A DNA stretch of 62,260 nucleotides from Acidobacteriota bacterium (lineage in GTDB: Bacteria > Acidobacteriota > Vicinamibacteria > Vicinamibacterales > UBA2999): positions 1-62,260 of the forward strand of contig JACPTI010000009.1 of the NCBI GenBank assembly GCA_016192845.1, given 5' to 3'. The number at the start of each line of letters is the position of its first letter. The stretch's first letter is position 1. This document shows positions 1 to 7,396 of this stretch, piece by piece. Under the pieces are notes generated by a model that searched no databases, was not told where the DNA came from, and saw nothing but the letters and a program-made list of their open reading frames with translations. Both the position numbers and the translations under genes were made by a program.

Positions 1-816
1 GAAGCGGCCCGTCTGGCCCGGGGCCGTCGCGTGATCCACCCCGGTGGGGCGGTCGGGCGAGACCCAGTTGCCCCGGGTGTGGAAGGCGCTGGGCCGGTCC
101 CGGGGCTCGGTGGTCCCGAGGCGGGTGCGGCCGGGGGTCCAGGTCCTCGTGCCCGTGTTCTCGTACTCGACCCAGGCCACCTTGCTCTCGCCCTCGACGA
201 GGCTCGCGTCGTGGTGCTGGGCCTTCCAGCGGCCGTCGTAATCGGGGCCGGGGTTCGTCGGGGGCGGGCCCCCGTTCACGAGCCGGAGGTAGAGCCCCCA
301 GTCGAAGTGGGGGCCCGGGTCCCAGTGGGTGTTGGGGTAGGGGACGTCCTTGTGGGCGATGATGTGGCCCCGGTCCTTGGGGATCCCGTAGTGCTCGCAG
401 AGGAAGCGGGTGAGGGCCGCGCTCGCGCGGTACTGGTCCATGGTCCACAGGTTCCGCCCCGCGTAGCCCTCGTGCTCGATGCCCACCGCGCGTTCGTTGT
501 AGGACCAGTTGCCCGCGTGCCACGCGATGTCGTGGTCCGCCACCATCTGGGTGATGGCCCCCCCGAAGGAGACCACGTAGTGGGCGGAGGCGCGGGCGGC
601 GGGGTTCCGGAACCACGCGATACAGCCCTGGTAGCTCCCCTCCACCGTATGGATGATGACCCGGTCGATGCGCCGCGAGGCGCGCCGGGTGAAGTTGCCC
701 GGGTGGGCGGATACGAACTGCACGGGCGGCTTCGGGGCCGCGGCCTGGGCGGGTAGCGCGAGGCCCGCCGCCGGCGCCGCCGCCCCCGCCGTGCAGGCGG
801 GGCGGTCCAGTCCCAT
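1..816 (-). CDS. N-acetylmuramoyl-L-alanine amidase (amidase_2/PGRP), partial at window edge
   Basis: Reading runs from an ATG at 816 down to base 1 with no stop (272 codons), so the C-terminus is outside the window. After an Ala-rich leader that could be a secretion signal, the protein shows the amidase_2 pattern: RVIIHTVEGSYQG near residue 45 (first zinc His), SAHYVVSFGG, IAWHAGNWSYNERAVGIEHEG and the late HKDVPYPNTHWDPG that supplies the other metal ligands. This family cleaves the amide bond between N-acetylmuramic acid and the stem peptide. After about residue 185 a second domain reads VEYENTGTRTW, like the NBR1-type Ig-like domain often attached to such amidases. The very GC-rich codon use differs from the mobile-element genes at 1405-5609. 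Confidence 0.8.
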   Translation of the reverse strand, partial: MGLDRPACTAGAAAPAAGLALPAQAAAPKPPVQFVSAHPGNFTRRASRRIDRVIIHTVEGSYQGCIAWFRNPAARASAHYVVSFGGAITQMVADHDIAWHAGNWSYNERAVGIEHEGYAGRNLWTMDQYRASAALTRFLCEHYGIPKDRGHIIAHKDVPYPNTHWDPGPHFDWGLYLRLVNGGPPPTNPGPDYDGRWKAQHHDASLVEGESKVAWVEYENTGTRTWTPGRTRLGTTEPRDRPSAFHTRGNWVSPDRPTGVDHATAPGQTGRF

Positions 817-961
817 GGTGTCCCTCCCGGGGAGCCCCTCGGGGGTTCCCGGTCTCCCGCCTGCGAGGGCGCAAGGGCGGCTCCCCGCGAAAGGCCGTCG
901 CGGGGTGCGTCTTGGGGGATGCCCGGCCTGTCCGCTTCCCGACGCCGTCGGCGGACGGACG

Positions 962-1408
962 CTAGAGCCCGAGCTTCTTCAGCCGGTGGTAGAGCGAGGT
1001 GCGGGGGATCCCCAGGATCTCCGCCGCGCGCACCTTGTTGCCGGAGGCGGCCTCCAGGGCCGCGAGGATGGCCCGCCGCTCCGCCTCCTCCAGGGTGAGG
1101 GGCGGCCCCGCGACGGGGGCGCCGGCCCCACCGCCGCTCGTGGCCGCCGCGGCCCCGGCGCCCGAGCGGACCTGCGGGGAGAGGTCCTCCAGGCGGATCG
1201 ACTCGCCGGCCACGGCGGCCAGCCGGCGCATCTCGTTCTCGAGCTCGCGCACGTTGCCGGGCCAGTCGTGGCGCAGGAGGGCGTCCAGGGCGCGCCGGTC
1301 GAGCCGCGGGGGCTCCCGGCCGCCCTCCGCGGCGGCCCGCGCCAGGAACTTTTCGAGTCGCGTCATCGGCGGCGCGCTGTCGGTCGTGGTGGAGCGTCGG
1401 CGTTTCAT
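962..1408 (-). pseudogene. C-terminal fragment of a sigma-54-dependent (NtrC-type) activator fused to a phage-like start
   Basis: From the ATG at 1408 the frame encodes 148 residues. Residues from about 20 on are the end of a sigma-54 activator: DWPGNVRELENE is the last conserved segment of the AAA+ domain, and the C-terminus (NKVRAAEILGIPRTSLYHRLKKLGL, in two parts: NKVRAAEILGIP and RTSLYHRLKKLGL) is a Fis-type helix-turn-helix. The receiver, Walker A and GAFTGA parts are missing. The start overlaps the stop of the upstream terminase-like gene as ATGA, as a large terminase start would, so the first ~18 residues look phage-derived and the rest foreign. It is either a recombination product or an assembly join near 1345. 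As it stands it cannot be a working activator. Confidence 0.65.
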
Positions 1409-1809
1409 TTCGTGTCCTCCGGCGGCGCAGGAAGGCCGAGCCGTTGCAGCGCCATGAGGAACTGGCGACTGGCCGCCCGCGCCGCCTTCCCGTCGCGGGC
1501 TCGTCGCGCCCGAGTCGAGTCGTCGAACGCTTCCGCCGCGATGCGCAAGATGTGGCCCTCCGTGGCGGTCACTTCGCATTCGGTGTAAACCGCTCGGACA
1601 AATCGCTGCGCTGCCACGCCGAGCCCGGTAAGCAGCCACCCAGGCGGCTCCACTGGCGACAGCGCCGGCATCGGCAGGACCTTCGCGCGAGCGGGCGCCA
1701 GCGGGCCGTGCCGGTCGCGACGATGCCCGCCCACGACTCGGCGCTCCTCCGGCGATCGTCGAGGACGCCCCGCGCCGGGTCGAGCGCCTCCGCTACCTTG
1801 GCCGCCCAT
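1405..1809 (-). CDS. Phage terminase small subunit-like protein (P27 type)
   Basis: A 134-residue protein that begins with the GGARPGAGRP motif seen at the N-terminus of many P27-family small terminase subunits and ends with LQRLGLPAPPEDTK, matching the family's LGLtP ending. The middle (EVTATEGHILRIAAEAFDD) fits the helical region where these proteins usually read lt..d...l...a. Small terminases recognise phage DNA for packaging. The stop codon overlaps an ATG at 1408 where the large subunit would normally begin, but that frame turns into an unrelated regulator. Assignment is from motif pattern and phage-like neighbours, so moderate. Confidence 0.55.
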   Translation of the reverse strand: MGGQGSGGARPGAGRPRRSPEERRVVGGHRRDRHGPLAPARAKVLPMPALSPVEPPGWLLTGLGVAAQRFVRAVYTECEVTATEGHILRIAAEAFDDSTRARRARDGKAARAASRQFLMALQRLGLPAPPEDTK

Positions 1810-1961
1810 TTTTTGATTTCTCAGTCATAAACAAAAAACTTTGGAATTCGCCCTTGGTTGAAGAAACCGTGGGCGCGGTAGCGCGGCGCCAGTTTCCTTA
1901 ACAATTCGTGACATAGAGGGTGCCGGATCACCGGATCTCGGCACGTCACGGATCTCGGTCG

Positions 1962-3314
1962 TCACTGCACGGCCTCGTCGCGACGCCAATAGGTCGGACT
2001 CTGCCGACAGAGCCGGCATTCCAGACGTAACGGTCCTCCCTCACAGCACCCCTTTTCGGGCTCCCGAAGCGTTACCTCGTTACCGGAGCCCGTATTCATT
2101 CGCGTTTTCTCCGTTTTCGGGTCGTTACCGCCGGAACGCTGGTAACGGTCCGTTTCGGGTGATTCAGGCCCGGATTCATTGGGCGAGTAACGTGGTAACG
2201 CTTCCGAGTCGGAAACCTCTGGCAGGTACCGCTCCCAGGCGTCCTCGAACGTGGCTCGGCGGTACGCTCGGGCCGGGCGGCCGGCGATCTTCACCAGACC
2301 CGCCGGCACAACGCTGAACTCACCCAGGCGCCGAGCAATGGCGTGTGGCGTAATTGGCTTGCCGGATTTGCCCCACGCCGGCCAGGGCCGGTCCTCCATC
2401 TTGATGAGAGCGTCCCGGATCTCGGCGGACGAGAGCACGTCCGGATCGCCCGCGTCGGCGAACACCTGTCGGATGTCAGCCAGGAGCTGGACGTTGACGG
2501 TGTCATCGTCGGGCGTCTCGCCCATTAGGGCGACAGCCGCGCGTCTCGCGCGCGTCGGCCAGGCGCCGCCGGCCGCGTCGGCGATGGCCAGGAGCGGCTC
2601 CCACACGTCCTGCGCGCGATCGCTGAGCTGATCGGGCAGCTCCGGTCTGGCGTCTCGGAGCGCCGCGGCCTCCTTGGCCCAGGTGGCCAGTCGGTCCCGG
2701 ATCGGCATTGCCTCCGCGCGGCCGTCACGCTCTCGCCATCGGGCGCACGGCTCGTCTCGACGACGACGGCGCAGCACGATCGGAATACTCCGATCGGCTA
2801 CGGTGTCCGGCAACCGGCCAATGCCGGCGATCGCCTTCGGGCAGAACGTGCTGAAGTCGGCGAAGTCGGCGCCGCCCGCGATGCACACCGTCGCGCGCCC
2901 GCTCTTGCGGTAGCCGGAGTTGAGCAGGCCGCGCAGTGCCTCGGTGTACTCCGGCTCGCCCCCGAAGGCCGCGTCCGACTCATCGAGCAGCAACGTTGGA
3001 TGGAACCGGTCCACCTTCCGGGCGAGGGCCGCGGCCGTCGTTCGTCCCGTCAGCCAGGGCTCGCGCACGATGGGCTCGAGTACCTCCAGCGTCCTCGTCT
3101 TACCAGTGCGCTTGGTTGCGGAACGAACAGCGAGATAGGGCGTGCAGTCCGCGTGCGCGATCGCGTGCGTATGCGCGGCCCACAGCGTCACCGCCACGGC
3201 CTGATGCTCGTCGAGCACGACGTACCGGCGGATGTAGGTCTCGGTGTCGTCCAGTAGGTCGGCGAGCACGAGAACGGTATTTATAGGCAGCGTGCAGGCT
3301 TCACCGGCAGTCAC
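1962..3314 (-). CDS. DUF3631-type P-loop protein (phage/plasmid replication helicase-like)
   Basis: 450 residues. A P-loop is visible as ATKRTGKTRTL near residue 67-77, a Walker B-like strand as TLLLDESDAAF near 106-116, and the downstream segments FCPKAIAGIGRLPDTVADRSIPI and LRRRRRDEP match the usual course of DUF3631 proteins, which accompany primases in phages, satellites and plasmids. A role in element replication is inferred. The last 90 residues are low complexity and end with a CRLC-like Cys pair. The start overlaps the stop of the excisionase-like gene by four bases, so the two are probably cotranscribed. Confidence 0.7.
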   Translation of the reverse strand: MTAGEACTLPINTVLVLADLLDDTETYIRRYVVLDEHQAVAVTLWAAHTHAIAHADCTPYLAVRSATKRTGKTRTLEVLEPIVREPWLTGRTTAAALARKVDRFHPTLLLDESDAAFGGEPEYTEALRGLLNSGYRKSGRATVCIAGGADFADFSTFCPKAIAGIGRLPDTVADRSIPIVLRRRRRDEPCARWRERDGRAEAMPIRDRLATWAKEAAALRDARPELPDQLSDRAQDVWEPLLAIADAAGGAWPTRARRAAVALMGETPDDDTVNVQLLADIRQVFADAGDPDVLSSAEIRDALIKMEDRPWPAWGKSGKPITPHAIARRLGEFSVVPAGLVKIAGRPARAYRRATFEDAWERYLPEVSDSEALPRYSPNESGPESPETDRYQRSGGNDPKTEKTRMNTGSGNEVTLREPEKGCCEGGPLRLECRLCRQSPTYWRRDEAVQ

Positions 3315-3607
3315 GACACACGCTCCCGCCAGCGCCGCACAGCCGCCTGACTGAGGGCTGCGTTCGGCTCTGGTGCCGTGTCCCGGTGCCGGCGCACGAA
3401 CTCTTCGAGGTCGGCAACGGCGATCAAGATGCGCCGCGACTGCTGGCCCGGTCGGCGCGTTGACGGGAACTTCACGGCCGGCAGCAAGCCGGAAGCAATC
3501 CAGGCGCGCACGTCGGATACATTGGCACCGATCATTTCCGCCGCACGCGGGATGTCCACGGCCAGCGTGGGCGCGGCTGTGACGCCGATATCAGTACTGC
3601 CGGACAT
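3311..3607 (-). CDS. Excisionase/MerR-like helix-turn-helix DNA-binding protein
   Basis: About 98 residues if the ATG at 3607 is used (an ATG at 3631 would add eight). The core DIPRAAEMIGANVSDVRAWIASGLLPAVKF is a winged-helix/MerR-like recognition motif followed by basic residues and an ADLEEFVRRH helix, the usual layout of excisionases that steer integrases. It sits between a ribbon-helix-helix gene and the DUF3631 gene on the minus strand, with 4-17 base overlaps at both ends, which suggests one operon. Role in excision is inferred from family and from the integrase 0.9 kb away. Confidence 0.6.
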   Translation of the reverse strand: MSGSTDIGVTAAPTLAVDIPRAAEMIGANVSDVRAWIASGLLPAVKFPSTRRPGQQSRRILIAVADLEEFVRRHRDTAPEPNAALSQAAVRRWRERVS

Positions 3608-3773
3608 CGCTCCGCTTCTCGGCCAGGGCATTGCTCCGCTCGGCCAGGGCAGCAGCCAGCAATCGGCGCAGGAAAGCAGAGACGGACCGCTCGTCGGCCC
3701 GTGCCAGGCGCCGTAGTTCCTCTGCCATCTCGCGCGGGATCTTGACGCCGAGAAAAACGTCGTACCGAGCCAT
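3591..3773 (-). CDS. Ribbon-helix-helix DNA-binding protein (CopG/Arc type)
   Basis: 60 residues from ATG 3773. The N-terminal strand VFLGVKIP is followed by two helices, REMAEELRRLARADERS and VSAFLRRLLAAALA, the standard ribbon-helix-helix arrangement with the S-x-x-x-F hydrophobic pattern. Such small proteins act as dimeric repressors. It is the first gene of the leftward element operon and starts close to a divergent promoter region, so it may control its own operon and the rightward zinc-ribbon/integrase genes. The 3' end overlaps the excisionase-like gene. Confidence 0.6.
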   Translation of the reverse strand: MARYDVFLGVKIPREMAEELRRLARADERSVSAFLRRLLAAALAERSNALAEKRSDVRQY

Positions 3774-3867
3774 AAGCCCCAGCATAGAGCCGACCTGTCA
3801 CACGGGTAAATTAGATTTAACGTTTACGGAAGATTACGCGGTATACTCGTTTTACCGTTAGGTGCTT
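3774..3867. promoter_or_regulatory. Divergent promoter/operator region of the integrated element
   Basis: Spacer between the leftward RHH operon and the rightward zinc-ribbon/integrase genes. It is AT-richer than its surroundings. TATACT at 3842-3847 is a good -10 box for the rightward genes. Repeated AACGTTTACGG and TTTTACCGTTA motifs around 3819-3859 are candidate operator half-sites. No well-spaced -35 is clear. Confidence 0.4.
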
Positions 3868-4494
3868 ATGAGGCCAGAGATGCAGCAGAGACCCGCGTGG
3901 ATGATGTCGGACCGCGAGCGCATCCTGTGGCTGCTCGACTTCCTGCGCCAGGATCTAGCCGCCATACGGCCGGGCGCGCTCTGGGATCTCCGCGACGGCG
4001 CGATCCGCGTGCTCCAAAACGCACACGTTCGGGTCGCGTGGCCGCGCGAGGGTCGTCTGCAGGCTGCGATCGCTCGGGATCTCACCGCCGTCCAGTCGCG
4101 ACTTCGCGCCGGTATCGTCGAGCTACATCAGGGCCACCACTGGTATCCGTTCCATCGTCAGTCGCCGCCCGCGCCCGAGTGGGTGGTACGCACAACCGAT
4201 GATGGCGGCGTCCTCTTCCGCACGCACAGCAGCCCAGAGATGGTAAGCGTCCTTATCGCCTCCGCTGTCGACCTGCTGATGCGCTGGTGGCCGCAGCTCC
4301 GCCGCTGTCGGCATTGCGAGGCGCTCTTTCTCCCGCGACACGGCCGTCAGTGGTACCACGATACCCGCTGCTCCGGGTCCGCGCGCTACGTAAAGTTCAA
4401 AGCCAAAGCCGCCAAGAAGAAACGCGATTACATCGCTGAAGAACAGCGCCGCGCCGCACGCGAATACGCGCGGAAGAAGAAAGCGAGGAAGTGA
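3868..4494 (+). CDS. Zinc-ribbon protein of unknown function (CGNR-like finger)
   Basis: About 208 residues. The first 130 residues resemble nothing I can name. Near residues 145-180 the segment RRCRHCEALFLPRHGRQWYHDTRCSGSAR gives (in parts: RRCRHCEALFLP and YHDTRCSGSAR) a CxxC plus a distal His/Cys pair like the CGNR-type zinc fingers seen in mobile-element and actinobacterial regulators. The tail is strongly basic (KKKRDY, ARKKKARK), consistent with nucleic-acid binding. A GTG at 3862 is an alternative start. The stop overlaps the integrase start (TGATG), so expression is probably coupled. Function unknown. Confidence 0.55.
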   Translation: MRPEMQQRPAWMMSDRERILWLLDFLRQDLAAIRPGALWDLRDGAIRVLQNAHVRVAWPREGRLQAAIARDLTAVQSRLRAGIVELHQGHHWYPFHRQSPPAPEWVVRTTDDGGVLFRTHSSPEMVSVLIASAVDLLMRWWPQLRRCRHCEALFLPRHGRQWYHDTRCSGSARYVKFKAKAAKKKRDYIAEEQRRAAREYARKKKARK

Positions 4495-5609
4495 TGGGCA
4501 GCGTCTACAGACCGAAGGACCGGGCCGTGTGGTGGATTTCCTACTCGCGCGGCGGCAAGCGGTACGCCGAATCGAGCGAATCAACAAGGAAGAAGGACGC
4601 CACCACGCTGCTCCAACTGCGCGAGGGCGACATCGCGCACGGCAAGCCGGTCACGCCGCAGATCGGCAAGTTGACCTTCGGCGAAGCCGCGGCCGACCTG
4701 CTGAACGACTACCGCACGAACGGCAAGCGGTCGCTCGTCGTCGTCGAGCGGCGGGTCACGAAGCACCTGACGCCATACTTCGGCGGCCGGCGGATGGCGG
4801 ACATCACCACGTCGGACGCGCGGGCCTATATCGCGCACCGGCAGCAGCAGGGCGTCGTCCATCACCGGACGCACGAGCGCATCGGTGATGTCTCGAACGC
4901 GGAGATCAACCGAGAACTCGCCCTACTCAAGCGGATGTTCTCCCTCGCAGTGCAGGACGGGAAGCTCCTGCACCGGCCGCACATTCCGATGCTGGACGAG
5001 GACAATGTGCGAGTCGGATTTTTCGAAGCCGAGCAGCTCGCCTCCGTGCTGTCCTACCTGCCGGCCGAGGTTCAGCCGGTCATCCGATTCGCGGCGGTCA
5101 CCGGCTGGCGCATCGCGTCGGAAGTGCTGCCGCTGGAATGGCGCAACGTCGATTTCGCGGCAGGCGAAGTCCGGCTCGATGCCGGCACGACGAAGAACCG
5201 CGAAGCGCGCGTGTTCCCGTTCACGTCTAACCTTCGCGCGGTCCTCGAACAGCAGCACGCGGTACACCTGCGGCTCAAGCGCGTAGGCCGCATCGTGCCG
5301 TTCGTGTTCTTCCGACTCGTGGCTCACGGGCGCGGAGGCGAGAAGGAACCGCGCCGCATCATCGCGTTCGGGAAGGCGTGGAAGTCGGCGTGCCGGGCGG
5401 CCGGCTGTCCCGGTCGCATCCCGCACGACCTGCGACGCACCGCCATCCGCGCGATGGTCCGCCGTGGCGTCCCTGAGCGAGTCGCGATGATGCTCTCCGG
5501 CCACAAGACGCGCTCCGTGTTCGAGCGGTACAACATCGTCTCGCACGGCGACCTCCGCGATGCTGCCCGCAAGCTCGACGCGCCAGCCAGCCAGTCTGCC
5601 GCCCGGTAG
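4494..5609 (+). CDS. Tyrosine-type site-specific integrase
   Basis: 371 residues from ATG 4494 (GTG 4491 is also possible). An N-terminal arm-binding part and SAM-like core-binding domain (LTFGEAAADLLNDY) precede the catalytic domain. The catalytic set is complete: Arg in AAVTGWRIASE (about 207), Lys region TTKNREARVFP, HDLRRT (His 312, Arg 315), SGHKT (His 338) and the nucleophile Tyr in FERYNI (347). Integrates and excises DNA at an attachment site. It lies 143 bp from the 3' end of tRNA-Cys, the usual position for a tRNA-targeting integrase, and a strong terminator follows it. Confidence 0.9.
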   Translation: MGSVYRPKDRAVWWISYSRGGKRYAESSESTRKKDATTLLQLREGDIAHGKPVTPQIGKLTFGEAAADLLNDYRTNGKRSLVVVERRVTKHLTPYFGGRRMADITTSDARAYIAHRQQQGVVHHRTHERIGDVSNAEINRELALLKRMFSLAVQDGKLLHRPHIPMLDEDNVRVGFFEAEQLASVLSYLPAEVQPVIRFAAVTGWRIASEVLPLEWRNVDFAAGEVRLDAGTTKNREARVFPFTSNLRAVLEQQHAVHLRLKRVGRIVPFVFFRLVAHGRGGEKEPRRIIAFGKAWKSACRAAGCPGRIPHDLRRTAIRAMVRRGVPERVAMMLSGHKTRSVFERYNIVSHGDLRDAARKLDAPASQSAAR

Positions 5610-5628
5610 TTCCCACTTCCCTTGCTCC

Positions 5629-5667
5629 GCGCCTGCCGGTGAACCCGCTCCGGTTCCCGGCAGGCGC
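5629..5667 (+). terminator. Hairpin terminator after the integrase
   Basis: Perfect 11-bp inverted repeat GCGCCTGCCGG (5629-5639) and CCGGCAGGCGC (5657-5667), 20 bases after the integrase stop, with no T-run; a factor-dependent terminator or a recombination-site hairpin are both possible. Confidence 0.5.
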
Positions 5668-5677
5668 CGGCCCGCAG

Positions 5678-5717
5678 TACTACGGTTTTACTACGGTCAG
5701 ACCGTTAACCGGTTAAC
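5678..5717. other. Repeats between integrase and tRNA-Cys, candidate integrase-binding sites
   Basis: TACTACGGT occurs twice in direct orientation (5678-5686 and 5689-5697), 11 bp apart, about one helical turn, followed by the perfect 14-bp palindrome GTTAACCGGTTAAC (5704-5717). The position between int and the tRNA fits arm-type sites of an attachment region. Confidence 0.4.
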
Positions 5718-5751
5718 AGTGCGGCGAAAGTCGCTGATTTACTGAGGAAAA

Positions 5752-5825
5752 TGGAGGCGCCGTCCGGATTTGAACCGGAGATGGAGGTTTTGCAGACCTC
5801 TGCCTTGCCACTTGGCGACGGCGCC
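5752..5825 (-). tRNA. tRNA-Cys (anticodon GCA)
   Basis: Acceptor stem GGCGCCG pairs with CGGCGCC; anticodon loop CTGCAAA gives GCA; T-arm CCGGTTCAAATCCGG; discriminator U and an encoded CCA end (5754-5752). Its 3' end faces the integrase, making it the likely attachment target. Confidence 0.95.
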
Positions 5826-5850
5826 GATCAGAAGGTCGGCAGGAGGAAGT

Positions 5851-5925
5851 TGGAGCGGGAAACGGGATTCGAACCCGCGACTTCGACCTTGGCAAGGTCG
5901 CACTCTACCACTGAGTTATTCCCGC
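5851..5925 (-). tRNA. tRNA-Gly (anticodon GCC)
   Basis: Acceptor stem GCGGGAA pairs with TTCCCGC; anticodon stem CGACC/GGTCG encloses TTGCCAA (anticodon GCC); T-arm GCGGGTTCGAATCCCG; CCA is encoded. It lies 26 bp upstream of tRNA-Cys on the same strand, probably one transcript. Confidence 0.95.
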
Positions 5926-5975
5926 TCGCGACGAACATTCATGATAGCGCGGGGGCCCGGACCCAGCAAGGCCGG

Positions 5976-5993
5976 GTCCGGCTGAAGCCGGAC
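5976..5993. repeat. Short palindrome GTCCGGCT..AGCCGGAC
   Basis: Eight-base arms with a two-base GA centre, followed by a CACGTAC motif. The same core recurs at 32146-32163 and, slightly changed, at 34807-34824, so it is a repeat family. It could also terminate galT-side transcription. Confidence 0.6.
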
Positions 5994-6006
5994 GCCACGT
6001 ACTAGA

Positions 6007-6937
6007 CTAGACCCGCACGTCCCGCAGCACCTGGGCCGCTTCCTCCGGCGCCGTCGGATTCAGGTAGAACCCGGTCGCCCACTCGAAGCCGGCCACCTTG
6101 GTCAGCTTCGGGATGATCTCCACGTGCCAGTGGTAGTACTCCCCCGCGGGCTCCACGACGGGCGCGTTATGGATGAGCAGATTGTACGGCGGCATTCGGA
6201 CCGCCTTGTTCATCCGCCGCAGCACGTCGCCGAGGAGCCGCGCCAGCGCCGCGTACTCGTGCCGCGGCGCCTCCTCGAACAGCGCCTGGTGCCGCCGCGG
6301 CAGTATCCAGGTCTCGAACGGAAACCGCGGCGCGTACGGCGCCACGGCCACCATGTCGGCATTCTCCGCGATCAGGCGCCGCGCCGTCGACCTCGTCGCG
6401 CACCTCGCGCGGCACGATCGGCAGCGCGATGAGCTGCGTGTGCGAATGGTCGAGCGAGGCGCCCGCCGCGGCGCCGTGATTCTTGAAGATGATCATGTAG
6501 CGGAACCGCTGGTCGCGCTTCAAATCCTGCACGCGCTCGCGACAGGCCCAGAGCACCTGCTCCACCGCGCCGGCGTCGAGCGTGGCCAGCGTGTCCTCGT
6601 GCCGCGGCGACTCGATGATCACCTCGTGCGCGCCGATCCCGTTCATCTTGTCGAACAGCCCCTCCCCCCGCCGCTCGAGCGTCCCTTCGACGCGCAGGAC
6701 CGGAAACTGGTTCGGAATCACGCGCAGCGTCCAGCCGGGCCCGTTGGCCGCCGACCCGTTGCGCCGGTACGCGAGCAGCTCCCGCGGCGTCATCTCCTCG
6801 TGCCCCTCGCAGAAGGGACACGAGCCGTCCGGCGCGATCTGCACCGACTCGAGCCGGAAGTCGGTCGGGCGCTTCCGCCGCTCGGTCGAAATGATCACCC
6901 AGCGGCCGGTGACGGGATCTTTGCGAAGCTCGGACAT
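6007..6937 (-). pseudogene. galT: Galactose-1-phosphate uridylyltransferase, frameshifted
   Basis: Starts at ATG 6937 (MSELRKDPVTGRWVIIS) and shows CPFCEGHE (zinc site), IPNQFPVL, EVIIESPRH, and the active-site stretch with ASLDHSHTQ followed by the conserved end PREVRDEVDG. At about 6378-6390 the frame breaks; the expected continuation RRLIAENADMVAVAPYAP is present one frame over and runs to the stop at 6007 with RFPFETWILPRRH and HWHVEIIPKL. Restoring two bases (or removing one) in a GC-repeat run would join the halves. GalT swaps UMP between UDP-glucose and galactose-1-phosphate in the Leloir pathway. It is either a recent inactivation or a base-calling error. yraN lies directly upstream. 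Confidence 0.85.
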
Positions 6938-7303
6938 CTACGCGGTAAAGGCGTGTGTGTAGATCTCGATGCGCGGGCGGCCGGCGTCGAACTGCACCGA
7001 AACGACGTCGAAGCGGCACGGCGCGTCGACGAGGCCGTGGCGCGCGAGATAATCGGTCGCCATCCGCACGATCCGCTGCTGCTTCCACGCGGTCACCGCC
7101 GCGCCGCCGCCGCCAAACGCCTCGTCGCTCCGCGCCTTGACCTCGACGAACACGATCGTCTCCCCTTCCCGCGCGATGACGTCGATTTCGCCGTATCGGG
7201 TGCGATAACGGCGGGCAAGAATTGCGTACCCGCGACGGCGCAGCTCGCGGCATGCGAGATCTTCGCCTATTTTACCGAGAGATTGACGGGGATCTCGAGG
7301 CAT
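6938..7303 (-). CDS. yraN: YraN/UPF0102 family endonuclease-like protein
   Basis: 121 residues from ATG 7303. SLGKIGEDLACRELRRRGY, then YRTRYGEIDVIAREGETIVFVEVKAR (in parts: RTRYGEIDVIA and VFVEVKAR) show the family's GE(I)D...E-x-K core of a PD-(D/E)XK-like fold. Biochemical role is not established for the family. An upstream in-frame ATG at 7393 would add 30 residues encoded by a repeat array and is not favoured. The stop abuts the galT start with no spacer. Confidence 0.85.
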   Translation of the reverse strand: MPRDPRQSLGKIGEDLACRELRRRGYAILARRYRTRYGEIDVIAREGETIVFVEVKARSDEAFGGGGAAVTAWKQQRIVRMATDYLARHGLVDAPCRFDVVSVQFDAGRPRIEIYTHAFTA

Positions 7304-7325
7304 GGCACACGGCTCACGCATCTTG

Positions 7326-7396
7326 TGTGCCATGTGGGGCGGGTGGGGCCAGTGGGACCTACCCGCCCTACTCGCCCTACCCGCCCTACCCACCTA
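7326..7396. repeat. Repeat array with GTAGGGCGG units, palindromic
   Basis: On the minus strand, GGGTAGGGC-type units of 9 bases are tandemly repeated over about 7358-7393; the opposite arm around 7335-7352 reads GGGCGGGTGGGG and pairs with ACCCGCCC. The aminotransferase stop TAG and its last Gly codons lie inside the first unit. A second short inverted repeat, ATGGCACAC/GTGTGCCAT, flanks the yraN side (7302-7334). Confidence 0.7.

Noticed and set aside
1444..1830. Plus-strand frames over the terminase-like gene and others like them across the window
   Set aside because: High-GC DNA opens long frames opposite real genes; these show no family motifs and Arg/Ala/Pro-rich composition.
3868..4494. 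Annotation as a CGNR transcription factor
   Set aside because: Only the metal-ligand pattern is similar; the N-terminal ABATE-type domain and the CGNR sequence are not present.
1..5700. Second copy of the tRNA-Cys 3' end marking the left end of the integrated element
   Set aside because: No matching repeat seen between base 1 and the integrase; the left end may be outside the window.
6007..6937. Two separate genes covering galT
   Set aside because: The pieces are consecutive parts of one GalT sequence in two frames, so a frameshift is the simpler reading.
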